Positions 48,800-62,000 of a DNA stretch of 64,000 bases are shown in pieces; the stretch's first letter is position 1, and every line of letters starts with the position of its first letter. The stretch covers positions 26,032,173 to 26,096,172 of the forward strand of contig OZ017798.1 in assembly GCA_963969395.1 (NCBI GenBank). The letters run 5' to 3'. The notes beneath the pieces were generated by a model that saw only the letters and a list, made by a program, of their open reading frames with translations, did no database searches and was not told the DNA's origin. Position numbers and translations under genes: made by a program. This stretch comes from Pseudoscleropodium purum. Its lineage: Eukaryota; Streptophyta; Bryopsida; Hypnales; Brachytheciaceae.

Positions 48800-49545
48800 A
48801 CTTTGGTTATATTGTAACTAGTCTATCTAAATCTGAGCTTGAAACAATCCAATGGAATTATCAACTTGGCTATGTAAATATTCATTCTTTAAGTACCATA
48901 TTTAATCGTTCATTGGTTTTCAGCTTATATTCCATTAAGAATTCGCTCTCTTTTTATAAAGGTTGTCTTTACGGAAAGTAAAGAAAAGATCCTTACTCTA
49001 AAGACCTCATCATTTGGGCTATTTGAAGTTTTGGCATTAATTCACACGGACTTCTGTCAACCAATGCATATCCCATCACTAAGGAGAGCAATCTACTTTC
49101 TCCTTTTTGTGGATGATTTTTCTAGATATACTCATGTTTCCTTCAGAAGAAATCTGCTGCCATGACTCATTTTTTACAATATAAAATACTAGCCAAACAA
49201 CATACTAATAAAAAGATTCTTATACTTTGTTCAGATAATGGTGACAAGTTCACCTCCCATCAATTTTACAAATACTCTCAAGATAAAGGCATTCAAAAAC
49301 AATTTACGAATCCATATAATCCTACTCAAAATGGAGTCTCAAAAAGGTAAAATAGGATGGTGGTTCTCAAAGTACGCTCAAAGTTGTCCAATTAAGTAAT
49401 TCCTTTTGGACTGAAGCACTTCAGACTTCTTGCTACATACCTTCAAAATTGCTCTTATACTTCAACACTTGACAACGTGACTCCTTACAAATTTTGAATA
49501 GGGCTAAAATCTGATCTTTGACAACTCAAAATTTATGGGTGTCCT
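48800..49545 (+). pseudogene. Copia integrase remnant (5' part)
   Basis: The integrase core is readable: an HTDFCQPM segment with the first Asp (about 49037), FLLFVDDFSRYTHV (about 49100-49140), and CSDNGDKFTS (about 49230-49260) with the second Asp, followed by PYNPTQNGVSKR with the region of the catalytic Glu. The frame then continues to a YGCP motif where the 2.34-kb insertion begins. Stops are scattered through it. Confidence 0.8.
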
Positions 49546-51885
49546 TGTAGTATAATTTTTCTAAAACAAAACCAAGGCAATTCCAAAAAGGTTCGTTTGG
49601 GGGGGAAAGCTGAAATTAGCTTAGTGTTTTAATTAGCTAATGTCACTTTGTAGGTAAATCTTTTTTTTTTTAGGATTCAAACATGTTATTGGTCTCAATG
49701 GGTTATATTAGTAGGAGTTGGGATAAAGTGGTTTTCTTCTATTTTCCTCACACTAGTAATCCATCAATTAGCAATTTCTAGGTTTTTATCCCACTATGTC
49801 CATGAAACTATCTTCTCAAACAATGTTAAAGTAAATGGGTAAAAATCGATAGTCAAATTTGATTGTCGTTTTTCAATAGTCGTAAAACAATAGCCATAAT
49901 GTTAATATTCATTTTCGATCATCGTTTAGCAATGGTCATTAATCAATGGTCACTTTTGACAATTAGTCAATTGATAGTCACTTAGCAATTGTCAACTTCA
50001 CATACAAAAAATAATCATTACATTTAAATTTAAAATTGTACAACCATAAGGTAAAATGCATACAAAGGAATGTATCAACAATCTATGGTGAATTTGAAAT
50101 TGAAAATATAACTTGCAATAACTTGACTTAAATGGGAATACAAAAACTATACACAAGGTATAACAAACTATTTCATAGTTTTTTTTTTTTTTTTTTATAT
50201 CTTCTAACTCAAAATTCCAAAGTTCAAAACTAAAGAAAACCACTGTTGGATACTACGACTACAACATTAACAATATTTAAATTGCCAAAATCCACAATTG
50301 GTTGTGATAGGGATTCTATCCACGATAGAAATTCTTGGCCTTCAACTGCAATTTCAACCACACAAGAAAATATTAAGCACTAATATACTTTAGTAATTTA
50401 CGAAATCAATAGTCACATATTCAACATGATCATATCAATAGGTGATTTAGTAGCATAGCTACTCAATAATCAATAATCGATAGTCATCCAACAATATTCA
50501 TTTGCAATTGTCGTTATTTTATGCTTCTCATAACAATTCAATAGTCAATGAACCAGTAAGCAATAATCAATAATTGATAATCTCTTGAGTTTAAAATCAA
50601 GTTATTACAACGACACTCGTTTCATCAATAATCTTTTGTAACCAGCTCAATTCTGTATCATCAATAATCACTTATGTTTAAAATTATTCTTCATTTAATC
50701 AAGAAACCTAAGTCTACCAGTCCCAAAGGACCGGTAAAATTCCTTCACTTCATCTTCACATGTTGTAATCCAATATTTGCATCGACTTTAGGTATATTAA
50801 CTAATTTATTAATCTCACAACTTCTCTTCAACAATGCCTCAAATTAATTTAATTCCCTAGCTTCATTCTTAATTGATTACGTAATTAATTTGACTCACAA
50901 ACTCTCTTGGAGTTTGCTTCCTTAATAATTATTTATAAAATTAAACTCTCAAAATTATCACACAATACTCCGCGGTTATTCTCTCCAATGAAAATCAAAT
51001 CTATATGTGTTCTAAATTGCTTGCAATCAATCACTTGGCAATGAATACTAAGAATAAATTATTATTAATCAATTGGCCAACTAGATCTTTCTTTAAACCA
51101 CAAAACACTATGATAATTAATTAAAAATTTTCACTCTTAAATTGTTTCCACAACAAAGTACAATTTAATTTTCTAATTAGAAAAATTATTTGTATCACTC
51201 AATTTTGTCAACAAAAACTACAAAGGATTACAATAAATGATCTCACAATATAACTCTCTTAAAATGAACAATTAATTCTTTAAGCAATTACAAATTTCTC
51301 TTTACACTCTAAATCGATAACCAACAATTATCTCTCCAATTCCCTTGTCAAAGATATTAAGAATCAATTTATAAATTAACTCCTCACAATTAACACTCAA
51401 AGAATGACAAGTGATAACACAAAAATTATCCTCCACGATGATTAATACATTTCAATTACTCTCCAAACTTCACTTACATTTATAAAAATATCAATTACAC
51501 TTAATTAATTAACACATACACAATTGCCCTCATGGCAAAGCACAAATAATAACACAAAATTAATTAGCCTAAGCTCAAGCTATGAACACTCAAGAACATA
51601 CAATAATAAATTCACACAATAGCACATGAAAAACAATGAATGCTAGAGAGAAAGAAAAGAAAACAAAACAAAACAAAAACATTTTTACCAAAATCAAGAT
51701 TTGAAAAGACATGAGAGACAACCCTCCCAACTCTAACTACCTTAACTAATTCAAATTTCATTCATTCAAAATAAAATCAACAAACTTAATTCATTTCCAT
51801 TCTTTTGAAATTCTCCTTTTGAAATTTAACCGCATTCACACAATAATTTAAAAATAAACAAAATAAAAGGATAAAAGTTCTCACA
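49546..51885. mobile_element. 2.34-kb insertion of unknown class in the copia element
   Basis: The copia coding sequence breaks at a conserved GCP motif (49545) and resumes at AYAHLAPRKCHKLDTK (from about 51889). The interrupting DNA starts TGTAGTATAATT and ends TTCTCACA, with gtcct (49541-49545) and atcct (51886-51890) on either side. TG...CA ends with a 5-bp duplication suggest a retrotransposon-like insertion, but I see no LTR pair and no coding domains. The first part holds many repeats of words like caatagtca, and the second part is AC-rich. Confidence 0.55.
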
Positions 51886-54380
51886 ATCCTGCTTATGCTC
51901 ATTTAGCACCTAGAAAATGTCACAAACTTGATACCAAAACAATGAAATGCCTTTTTATTGGCTACAATAATCTTATCAAAGTCAAATGGTATCGACTATA
52001 TCATCTTGATATTCAGCATATATTCTTAAGTTGTGATGTCATCTTTTTTGAAGATCATTTATTACTTGGGGGGTTTTATCCATCCATTGGACCAAGTATT
52101 TCTCCAACTATTGGTTCCGATGATTCTTATTTGGTTCTTGGTCCAGTTTCACAGGTCCACTATACAATTCCTAATTAAAATACTTAATTCTAACAATCTG
52201 TCCAATGATTCCATACCATTGAGCCCTAACCATGATTCTAGTGCTAACTTTGATGTTGCAACCTAAAAACTGAACCTGCAAGTTCGACATAAGACAAACA
52301 TATTCCATCAGAACCTTATCTCTCCCCTCATCTTCAAGCTCACTTGCAACAAACTCAATTGAACTCTTCATCTTTCCCACGGACTTCATAACACCATAAT
52401 AAAGGCAAATGGAATTCAACAAAATTTCAAGATGAAAATAACTATGTTTATAATTTTGAATCAAATTTCTAAACCTACTTCAATTAGTGATGCCCTTTCT
52501 AGTGATGATTTTTCACACTATAAGCAAGCAATGGATAAAGGATACAACTCTTTAATTCAAAACCAAACATGGATAAAGGATACAACTCTTTAATTCAAAA
52601 CCAAACATGGATATTAGTAGATGTACCTCCACATCGTTATGTTGTCATCATTAAATGGTTATTTCATTGCAAATACAACACAAAATGGATCTTTGGCCCA
52701 CTTTATTGCTCACAACTTCTTGATTACTTAGAGACATTTTTTCCTATTATAAAAATGACTTTTTAATGTCTTTTATTGGTACTTGCTATGCTTCACAACT
52801 ATCATATTCATTAGATGGATGTTGTTACAGCCTTCTTAAATGGTGTATTAAGGAAAAAACATACATTTCTCAACCAGAAGGTTATATTATACCTGGCAAT
52901 GAGAAGAAGGTTTGCTACTTACTTAAGTCACTTTACGGCCTTAAGCAAGCACCTTGGTTGAAAATGATTTATTTGATACTTTTCTCTTGAGTACAAGATT
53001 TCATTGGTATTCTACAAACACTAATATCTATATTAAATGGACAACATCAGACTTATTATTGATTGACTTATACATCGACGATCTTATTATCATTTTTGAT
53101 GACGTTCAATATCTATATGCCTATAAAGATTCACTCTCTTAGTGCTTCTCTATGCCTAACAACTACGACATTCAATATATTTTGGGTATCCAAATTTGTT
53201 GGGATCGTCATACAATAACTCTCAAATTAACTCAAGAAAAATATACTACTAATTTGCTAAGTAAGTTCAATATGATGAATTGTCATCTTATTAGTACACC
53301 CCTTGCAGTTGGCATGCGTTACTAAAGAAGTAAGTGATACCTTAACTCATGTAGAGGTTGAATTTATGTCTACAATACCTTATTCTCAAGCCTTTGGCAG
53401 CCTTCAATATTTAGTAACAATGGCTCAATGGGACCAGAGTTGACAAATTTCAACATCCGCCCCAAAATAGCGTCCGTTTTCCGGACGTCCGGACGCTGGT
53501 GGACGCAGCGTCCCGACCGCCGTCGGAAAGCGGACGGGCGGGGCGGACGGCCCGAGGCAGACGCCCAGATCAGTCCGCGCGTCGATCGGACGGCCGTAAT
53601 TGGGCGGACGGGCGGACGGGTGGACAGGGCGGACAAGGCGGACGGGGGACAGGCGGACGCTGCGTCCGCCGGGACGCGAATGTCAGCGGACGCTGCGGAC
53701 ATAGCGTCTGCGTCTTGACGTCCGCGTCCGGACGTCCTATCAACCCTGAATGGGACCTCACACTTCTTGTAAATCATCTGGCCCAATTCATGGTGAAGCC
53801 AACTTTTGTACATTAAATAGGTGTCAAACGTATTTTATACGATCTTTGTGGCATAATTAGTCATGGACTTACCTATCAAAGGAGCTATTTTTAAGGAATC
53901 TTATCATCACATTTTGGTCAACTAGAGTGATGTTGATTGGGCCAACGATCTTGATATACATCATTCTACCTCAAGCTATATATTTCAACTTGATTCATTG
54001 TGTGTCCTCTCTTGGCAAAGCCATAAGCAATCAATTGTTGCTTTATCCACGATGAAAGCCAAATACATTGCAAGTGCTAGTGCTACAAAAGAGCTTATGT
54101 AGCTGCAAATTCTAATCCAAGAGCTTAGCTACTCACTTCATCTACCAAACATTGTCTATTGTGACAATCAATCTTTTATTGCCTTAACTAAGAATCCCAA
54201 ATTCCATAATCAATCAAAATTTACTAATACACAATATCACTTTTTGCACAAGAAAATTATGAATAAAATTCTTGGACTCCATTTTATTCCTACTTTTGAG
54301 ATGTAGGTAGATATTCTTACAAAAGTGTTATCCAAACTCAAACATCACAATTGTCTTACTAGACTCGGTCTTGCGGCATA
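51886..54380 (+). pseudogene. Copia integrase end, reverse transcriptase and RNase H remnants
   Basis: From the CHKLDTKTMKCLFIGY linker (about 51915-51970) the reading goes to RT. It includes LIQNQTWILVDVP (about 52587), KTYISQPEGYIIPGNEKKV (about 52857), LKSLYGLKQAP (about 52924-52956) and YIDDLIIIFDD (about 53070-53102), which corresponds to the YVDD active site. RNase H follows (DWANDLDIHHSTSSYIFQLD, about 53935-54000; VALSTMKAKYIASASA, about 54033-54082) and the usual C-terminal tail. A MITE separates RT from RNase H. A ~40-bp tandem duplication (ggataaaggatacaactctt repeated) occurs at about 52531-52610. Confidence 0.85.
53435..53748 (-). mobile_element. GC-rich hAT MITE copy 5 (reversed), inside copia
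   Basis: A 314-bp GC-rich block from CAGAGTTGAC to ATCAACCCTG, flanked by identical AATGGGAC 8-mers (53427-53434 and 53749-53756). The ccgccccaaaatagcgtccg end is on the left, so it is reversed relative to copy 4. It separates RT from RNase H. Confidence 0.94.
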
Positions 54381-54487
54381 TATACACTGCAACTTCATCA
54401 CATTGATGTAGTATGAGTTCTAGCCATATTCTCTACATCAACTTGCTATAGTTTTAAATTTGAACTACTTTAACGACTTGATGCAGT

Positions 54488-54498
54488 TGAAAAGGGCA
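54488..54498 (+). other. Polypurine tract of the copia element
   Basis: tgaaaagggca lies directly before the 3' LTR, where plus-strand DNA synthesis would start. Confidence 0.7.
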
Positions 54499-54937
54499 TG
54501 TTAGATGAAATTAGTCATACCTAGTTAGCTTAGCATTATAGATTTAGAGTATATTGAACAATCGCACTTTAAGAGTAACATGAAGTCATACCTATTCAAA
54601 TTCCATTCAAACCTTCTTCTTATCACTACTAAAAAAACTATGCCCAAATTAACAAAACATCAACAATTTCTTGTTTATTTGGATAATGTAATGTCCATTT
54701 TCACAAGTTTTTGTTAATTGTGCCTAAATTAACAAAATAGTTTCATTTTTTTGTTGATTTGGACAATGCAATTGTCACATAAACAAAAATTTGTTAATTT
54801 TTTTAGAATCTTTTAGATTCTTTTGAAAAATTTAAAATCTTTAAGGATCTTTAAGAATCTTTGAAAATCTTTGGGAATCTTCAATATACAATGTTTTAAG
54901 AATAAAATAACTACACAATTTGGTGTCTATTAAAATC

Positions 54938-55280
54938 AGCGGACTTTAGGGGCAATTTTCACATCTTAAATGGTCTTTTTTTTTTAAACTTTGAACTAAC
55001 AAAAGTTGTAAAATTGAGCTATCTTTTACTTCCAACAAATAGTTTGAGATTTAGATCTTCCAATCAAAAGTTATAGACAAAAATTAGAGAGGGGTGAAAA
55101 TGGACATTTCTTTTTACATTTTAAAACACCTTTTCTGATTTTTGTCCATAACTATTAAAAAATTGAAATCTCAAATGGATTGTTGTAAATGAAAGATAGT
55201 TCAATTTTGCAACTTTTATTGATTCAAAGTTTAAAAAAAAAAATTTGTTTACAAAATGAAAATTGCCTCAGAAGTCTGTT
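54938..55280. repeat. Large inverted repeat inside the CACTA element
   Basis: The left arm (about 54938-55100) and right arm (about 55120-55280) are complementary around a centre near 55110. For example, cagcggactttaggggcaat pairs with attgcctcagaagtctgttg, and aactaacaaaagttgtaaaa pairs with the ttttgcaacttttattgatt side. Confidence 0.7.
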
Positions 55281-55373
55281 GACTTGAAGTGATTGTAGGA
55301 AAAAAAAAAGTAAAAATAAATAAAAAAGTAAAAAAATAAATTTTTGCACCTCTTATGATCATGTGAAATTATA

Positions 55374-55439
55374 AGTAGTGCAATGGTTTGAATTTTGACC
55401 TCATTCATGAGGTCCAAGATTCAAACCACTGCACCACTT
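55374..55439. repeat. 66-bp hairpin inside the CACTA element
   Basis: Arms of about 30 bases (left ending ttttgacctc, right starting gaggtccaag) flank a 6-base loop, attcat. A second small palindrome, ccacatggtggccgccatgt, lies at about 55542. Confidence 0.75.
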
Positions 55440-55892
55440 GTAATTTTTCCATGAATCATCCATGAGGTTTAAGGTTTAAACCTTAGTTGTAACATTTGCC
55501 ACATAGATTATCCACATGGCACCTGCATAGCATTATGGCCATCCACATGGTGGCCGCCATGTGGCAATGCTATATTTACGTTTTGGATTGTCATGTGGCG
55601 GCTTGGGAATGGTTACTTATATATGGAAAAAAGATTCAAAAAAATTTTAATAAAAAAAATTGGACCAAATCAAGAAAAGAAATTAACATTTTTTTGTTAA
55701 TAAATCAATACTTTTGTGTTCAAAAGTATCCAAATTAACATGTCCAAATCAACAAAGAAAAATCAACACTTTTGTATTGAGTTTTGTTGATTTGGTCACT
55801 ATATTTTTCTACTAGTGTATAATGTTACATTATTATTATAAATACACTTACTTGCTTTCATCTTCCATCTTTGTATATGACTAATTCTTACA

Positions 55893-56015
55893 TATTCCAC
55901 ATTAACAAAAAATAGGATTCACAAAAGTCATATTCTACATAAGCCAAAAATAGAAATCACCAATCATACTCCACATCATCCAAAATATGACTACACAAAG
56001 TTATATGCCACATAG
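55893..56015. repeat. Right part of the ~38-bp minisatellite
   Basis: Three to four units start attccacattaacaaaaaat, attctacataagccaaaaat and actccacatcatccaaaata, spaced 36-38 bp. They continue the array interrupted at 46654. Confidence 0.65.
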
Positions 56016-56019
56016 GAAT

Positions 56020-59000
56020 TTTTTCTTAGCTTGGATAGCTCAAGAAAAATTCAAGTCTCTAAGGGTAGTCAAGATATATGCCATGTTGGCAAAATGCACC
56101 TAATTATACATCAAATCTACATGACTATAAATATGACTCATTGAAAATATAACAAGTTAATAATGATTAGATTATAAGATCCAATCATATCACGTGTCAT
56201 TTACAATTATTTTTGTAAGAGTTATATTTTGAGATTTTGCAACTCATTGTAGTCATATTTTGCAATTATAAAATACATGTTTTGTTATGATGTGACATGT
56301 CAAATTACATAGAAATTCAGTGATGTAGATATGAAAAAGCTAATATGGCATGCCATGTCAACATACAAGGTCCACCTATGTTATATTTCTAGATGCATCT
56401 AGGATGTATAGATGTTTTTATAAACATTACTTTCGGCAACATCATCTTTATCGCCTTGCAATTGAAACTTATTATCGCATGTTATCCAATGTGCAATTTG
56501 TTACATTTCATCAAAAGGCTTGACCTCTAGCAAATGAAGGAATTAGTTTGTCAAAATCCTTGTCGTTCTGCAATTGAACCATATTAAAGGGGAATTAGGT
56601 ATAGTGTAGTGCCCTCTATCTATCTTTAACCTTTGTTTGGCACTCAACTTTCTAATTGCATTGATGTAGTTTGTCAAAGAAGAACACTTGTTACCAATGC
56701 AAAAGAAAAACAAATGAATTGGCGTAGACCTTTCCGTCTATTTGATTGAAGTTTGCCGAGCTGAAGCCATACTTGTGTCGTTGAATGCTTTGGAATCGAA
56801 TGTCTTGCGTCCCCCTCATCTAGTCGCATAGTAGAGTAGTTGCAAGAAACACTTCACACTTTTTCACCAAAAATGCAATTTTTGACCATAGGACTAACAA
56901 TCTACTAATATTGTGTATAGGTAGCATCCCGACAAATCTAAACCGTCAATTTAGTACTATGTAGTACTATAGACTACTACAAGGTACTACAAAAGCCATT
57001 GGAAGTAAAAAAAAATGGTAGAAATGGGATCTGTGGACCTTTTCATTTTCAATAATTCAAAAAAATTCAAAAAATTCCATAAGAAAAAACATTTTGCTAA
57101 TTCTTGTAGAAATTTTCTTTCCCTCTTTGTAGCCTTTACACATATACACTACCAACATGTTGCTATTTTCATAAGAACTCATTGATCGTTAATCCTTATA
57201 ATGTTTGTAGACCTCCAACATGTCTAATTTCTAGCTTCTAGTTTGCATTTTGGATTAAAAAAAATAGATCTAAAATTTTTCAAAATGGCCAATGTAGACA
57301 TCCAATTGAAATCAAATTAAAAATAATAAACTAATTTATAAAGAAAAAAATGGTTTGTAGCTACTATATGTACCTTCATTCCAAATTTCATGCCAAGTGA
57401 ACAAACAATGCAAAAGTTATGAGCAAAAAAACACTTGTTTGAGGGCAAGGGCACAAGAAATAGGACAAGTGTTTCTTGTAATCACCCAACAACATTACAA
57501 TGTAGTGGTTTTGATAATCCAAAACCAAGATTTTGGATTATCCCACATACGCTTGGATGGCTTCCAATGGCCTTCTATTCACAAGACCCCCACGAAGTTG
57601 ACGAGGAAAATACTAATTGACATTATTTAGAGTATTGGTCTAAACAATTGCATACAATACCTTGACACCATATATGAAGGCAGTAAATGTCCACATTGAT
57701 GTCCTTTAATTGATGTCCATTTCTACAAAAATAAATTGATACAACATCTACTCATACATTAGCATTAACATCAACATCATGAGAGACATCAACATGTACT
57801 TTTACATGACATCTCATAAAACATCTAAATATCTGAATGTGATATAAAATTCTACTTGTAATACAATTCTTGTGATTTACATATTCCACATGGTTTGTCT
57901 TACCTCCTACCACCCCACTTGTATAAAGAGGTCACCTTTTCTTCTCTTTATACTCACATTAAGTGGCTTTTGAAGCCATATGACATACTTTCCAAATATG
58001 GTGTATTTTGTATGGTATATGGTGTATTATGTATAATATATTGTATTGAACAATATGAAATACACATAAATATTATGTAGGACACTTGACTTTGATTGTC
58101 AATATTATCATATTGAATATTGCCTTCAATCACATGAATGTCAATAGGTGACATCATTTTGTTCTCTTAAATCATATTGGAGGTTGCAAGAGGTATTCAT
58201 GGTGAAATGTGGACATCCACAATGATGTCACAAAACATCTAGATGTTGAAGTTGACTTCTTAAAAAACGTCTCCAAAACATCTAAATGTCTAAATTGACG
58301 TCTAAAAAATGTCTAAACATCTAAAATTAATGTTTCCCAAAATAATACTCCCTTTGTCTCCAAATGATCTTTCTCTTGGCCTTTATTTTTGGTCCCAAAA
58401 TTATCTTCTTGTTGCAATTTGTACATTGCAAATTGGTCAAATTTGACTTTCAATTGCTATTTAGGACCAATAAAAACAAATTTGAGTTATAAATTCTCGT
58501 CTATTTGTGCAATCATCAATCAAAAGACAAATGAAATGATTGAAGGGGGTAATCAACATTATTTGTTCTTATTATTTGCATCTTTTAGAGTATTGCCTTA
58601 TTGAAGGAAATGAAGCTCTAGAAGATAGAAAATAGGTCCACACATAGCCTTAGGCTTAACTAAATGCCCACAAAATGTTGATTGCATATTCAACAATTAA
58701 CCGCCTCCTAGTGTTCTTTGAAATGCCCAAAAAATTCTACTTTTCAATACTCCAAAACTACACTTTGAAAAGGATTCCAAAAATCAAAGTTTATAGGACA
58801 ATAAGAGTGCATCAAAATCTACTTAAAGCACAAAATGGGTATTGAAAATGTTATTTTTAGCCTTAATCTAGAACATTTTGTTCAATAGGAAGATCATTTT
58901 GGGATGGAGGTAGTATTATAATTCTTAGACAACAATAAACTATGCTAACTAGGCATGCCACATCATCTTTGTTGGATTCCATGTCACTTTTTCCTCCACC

Positions 59001-62000
59001 GTGTTAAATGCCACCTCAGATGCCATGTTGTAGACATGAATGGATGAAAACATTCCTACATGACTATCCAAGTGTGTGTGGTGCTTAGGTGGCAGCCACA
59101 TGGTGACCTTTGAGGACCTTGTTAACTCATATTTTTTGGGATGTCTGGTGGAAAACATTTAATTTTGGGCCCATTTGCAACAACACAATTTTTTGGACGG
59201 CCATGTTGATATTGAAAAATGTCATACATGACATGCAACCATTAAAATCCTAATATAAAAAAGGGATTTTTTTAAAATGGTTTACAATGAAGGTGGTCAC
59301 AGTCATGAAATTTGAGAAGTAAGGGAGTTGACACAAACCTAAATGATTCAAATGCCCAAGTACTAAATTTTCTACAAGTGCTTGCTTATGGCATGGCAAT
59401 TGTGTAGACATGAGTGGCTAAGATAGAGGTATTAAGAGGACTCATGATGGCATTGAAATAGAGAGAAGTATTGAGAGGATCTATGATAGTTGTAACAACT
59501 GTGAGAGGGAGAAAAAAAAGAGCCGGAACATTGAGGGAGAGAGAACTAAAAAAGAGAGATGTAACAATAAGCAAGGATGAGAGAGAGGGAGAAACAAAGT
59601 TACAATAAATAGTGAAATTAGGTTTTCCCACACTAATTAATTGAAATTCTATACTATATAAATACATATAGTTATTGTAGAACAATGCAATAATGTAGGA
59701 AACATGTGAATTAGAGAGAATAAACCCTAATTCAAAGGAGAATAAGATCTTAAAGAGTTCATTCCAAGTCCCACAATAAGAGCCACAAGATAGTAGTTTC
59801 TTCCTTCAATATTCACATGTATTTGACCATTTATGTTGGAAGCAAAAGACGAGTTTGGACTTATAAACTACATTATTGTATGAAATGTTATAGTATGAAG
59901 AATTTATTTTTTGTCACTTTACACTTAGAAATCTAGCTATGGATCTTCAAATTCAAAATTCATTTTCTCATTTTTAATGAAATTTTCAAAATCTTCATGT
60001 AGAATGGAATTTAGACTTTAAAAGCTTCATTTTTTTAGTTGTTGGTTCATCACAAACAAAAACAATTTTTTAAATGTCAAAAATATCCAAAATCAACCCC
60101 ATTTTTAGGTTATTCAAACTATGATTCCACAAAATACATTGAAAAACATTTAGAATCCCCTTTAGGCTTCCATTGAGATCCAAATAATAAAAATGTTACT
60201 CAATTTATTTCTTAGGTTGATTCTAGATGTTGTTACATTATGTGTTCAAATCAAGTGCTTTCCTCCTAATGAAGTGTATAGCCTTGGTGTTACTTACACT
60301 TGGCCTTAGGGCCTTGGCAAAGGATCTAAGGTGAACTAGCTCTTAATATATATGAACCTTCAAAATAGATTGGGTTATAGTTTCTCTTACTATATTTAAA
60401 GATTAAATTTGTCAAAGAAGTATTAAAATAAAATTTTAGTGTCAAGTTTTGAAAGATTCATGTTACAAGATGACATATAGCATTTTGGAGGGATAAACAT
60501 GATTTAATTTAAGGTAGGGATATTCATTAGAGGAGATTCACCTAGTCTAGAGGGTTGTGAGTTCTCCAGAGTTTTCAATCCGTCGGAACTCACGACAATT
60601 GCTATATGACATGGTAGAACAATTGCCACATTATTTTTTAAATATTTTTTTTTCAACTTTTTTTTTCATTTTAAGAATTTCAGATTTTTTTTGATAGCTT
60701 GGTGTTCTTTAACTACAAGGGGAACTACGAGTAAACAGGTCTTGAAATGTCCCTCCTGCCTCCCCAAAACTCTAATGCCAAAGTGTTGAGTGCCTAAAAA
60801 TACCACTTGATAAAATACTCCCATAAAATATTTCTTATAAGTCAATGTGTACCTACTTTAGTATTTATGAAAATGATTTTAGGGCATCTATCAAAAAACT
60901 TTTGGATCCCTTGTAAACATTGCATACATATTTGAATAAAGCATTCTTAGATATATTTTAACTTCCATAATTTGAGTGCTTAGGAAACCATTAGTGTATA
61001 GGCTAAATCATATGAATGTAAAACACGCGTGGTCCAAAGAATCATAATAGTATGGCAAGTGAACAAGAATGTCTTTCGAGAAGGGCTAAATTAAAGAGGT
61101 TTGGTTGTGTATTGAAATCTATTTTCATTTAGGATTAAGATTATCTAAATATTTGACCAATTTACTAAATTGCACAATGGAAAAAGTGACAATTTTAGGT
61201 GTTTTTACCTTATGTTGATTTTAACCCTCACATACAATATTTTTCTCTCTATTCAAATCAAATGAAGCACAATCACTAGAACAACATTTCTATTTTGGAC
61301 CAATGTTAAAAAATTTTGGTAGCTAGTTCAAAGGTAGCTAATAGAATTGGGAAAAATTTGGTTGAAATTTAAAAACATCTATGGAAACTTGGTGAAAAAA
61401 TCTATTAAATTTCTATTTAGAACAAAAATAGAGAAAGTATCCAAATTCAGTATTTGAAAAACCAATTCAATATAGGAATTGAAGGAAAATAAATACGGAG
61501 TAAGGTAAATCTATCCATAATAGTCAAATGATCCATGATAGACATCTAGGAAATGATTCATCATGGTTTTTTTTCGAGTTCACTAGGAAAAAAATGAGCC
61601 TTGTAAAGAGCTATGAGTCCCAAACAATAGAAAATGAGCAAGGAATATAAGTTGAAAAAAATTCAAATTTATTTATTTATTTTTGGCCAACAAGTTGCAC
61701 GGTTTGGCTGGTGCAGGACCATTCCATTCCAATATTTTTTTAATATTATAAATTTTTTTAATATTAAAATCAATATAAAGTTACAAATTTTTTAGATTTG
61801 ATGTAGCATGAATGCAATCATGTCAGATTTTCTTTTTCAAGATTATTATTTTAATATTTATTTATTTAATTTTTTAAATATTTCATATTTTAATTTAAAA
61901 AAATATTATTTTAATGCTGAATTTCGGCCATTGTTCCTCTTAGGGTTGTGAGTTCTGTTGTTGGGAACTCCTCAAAGGGAAGCAACATTTTTGAGGACTG

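Larger units (their letters stand above)
54624..55817. mobile_element. Non-autonomous CACTA element (1.19 kb) in the copia 3' LTR
   Basis: The element begins CACTACTAAAAAAACTATG and its other end, read in reverse complement, begins CACTAGTAGAAAAATATAG. TAT is duplicated on both sides (54621-54623 and 55818-55820). Subterminal sequence is rich in ttaacaaaa words on both sides. It encodes no transposase. Inside are a large inverted repeat and a smaller hairpin. Confidence 0.92.
46655..55892 (+). mobile_element. Decayed Ty1-copia retrotransposon with four nested insertions
   Basis: Two LTRs of about 198 bp flank an internal region with gag, protease, integrase, reverse transcriptase and RNase H remnants in the copia order (integrase before RT). 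The flanking 5-mers tatgc and tattc are a near-match target duplication. Within it lie hAT MITEs (48261-48568 and 53435-53748), a 2.34-kb insertion (49546-51885) and a CACTA element (54624-55817). Subtracting these and their duplications leaves about 5058 bp, the normal size for a copia element. Many stops and frameshifts show it is inactive. Confidence 0.9.
54499..55892 (+). repeat. 3' LTR of the copia element, split by a CACTA insertion
   Basis: The LTR starts TGTTAGATG, is interrupted after 54623 and resumes at 55821, ending ...attcttaca. Without the insertion and its duplicated TAT it is about 197 bp, matching the 5' LTR. Confidence 0.88.
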
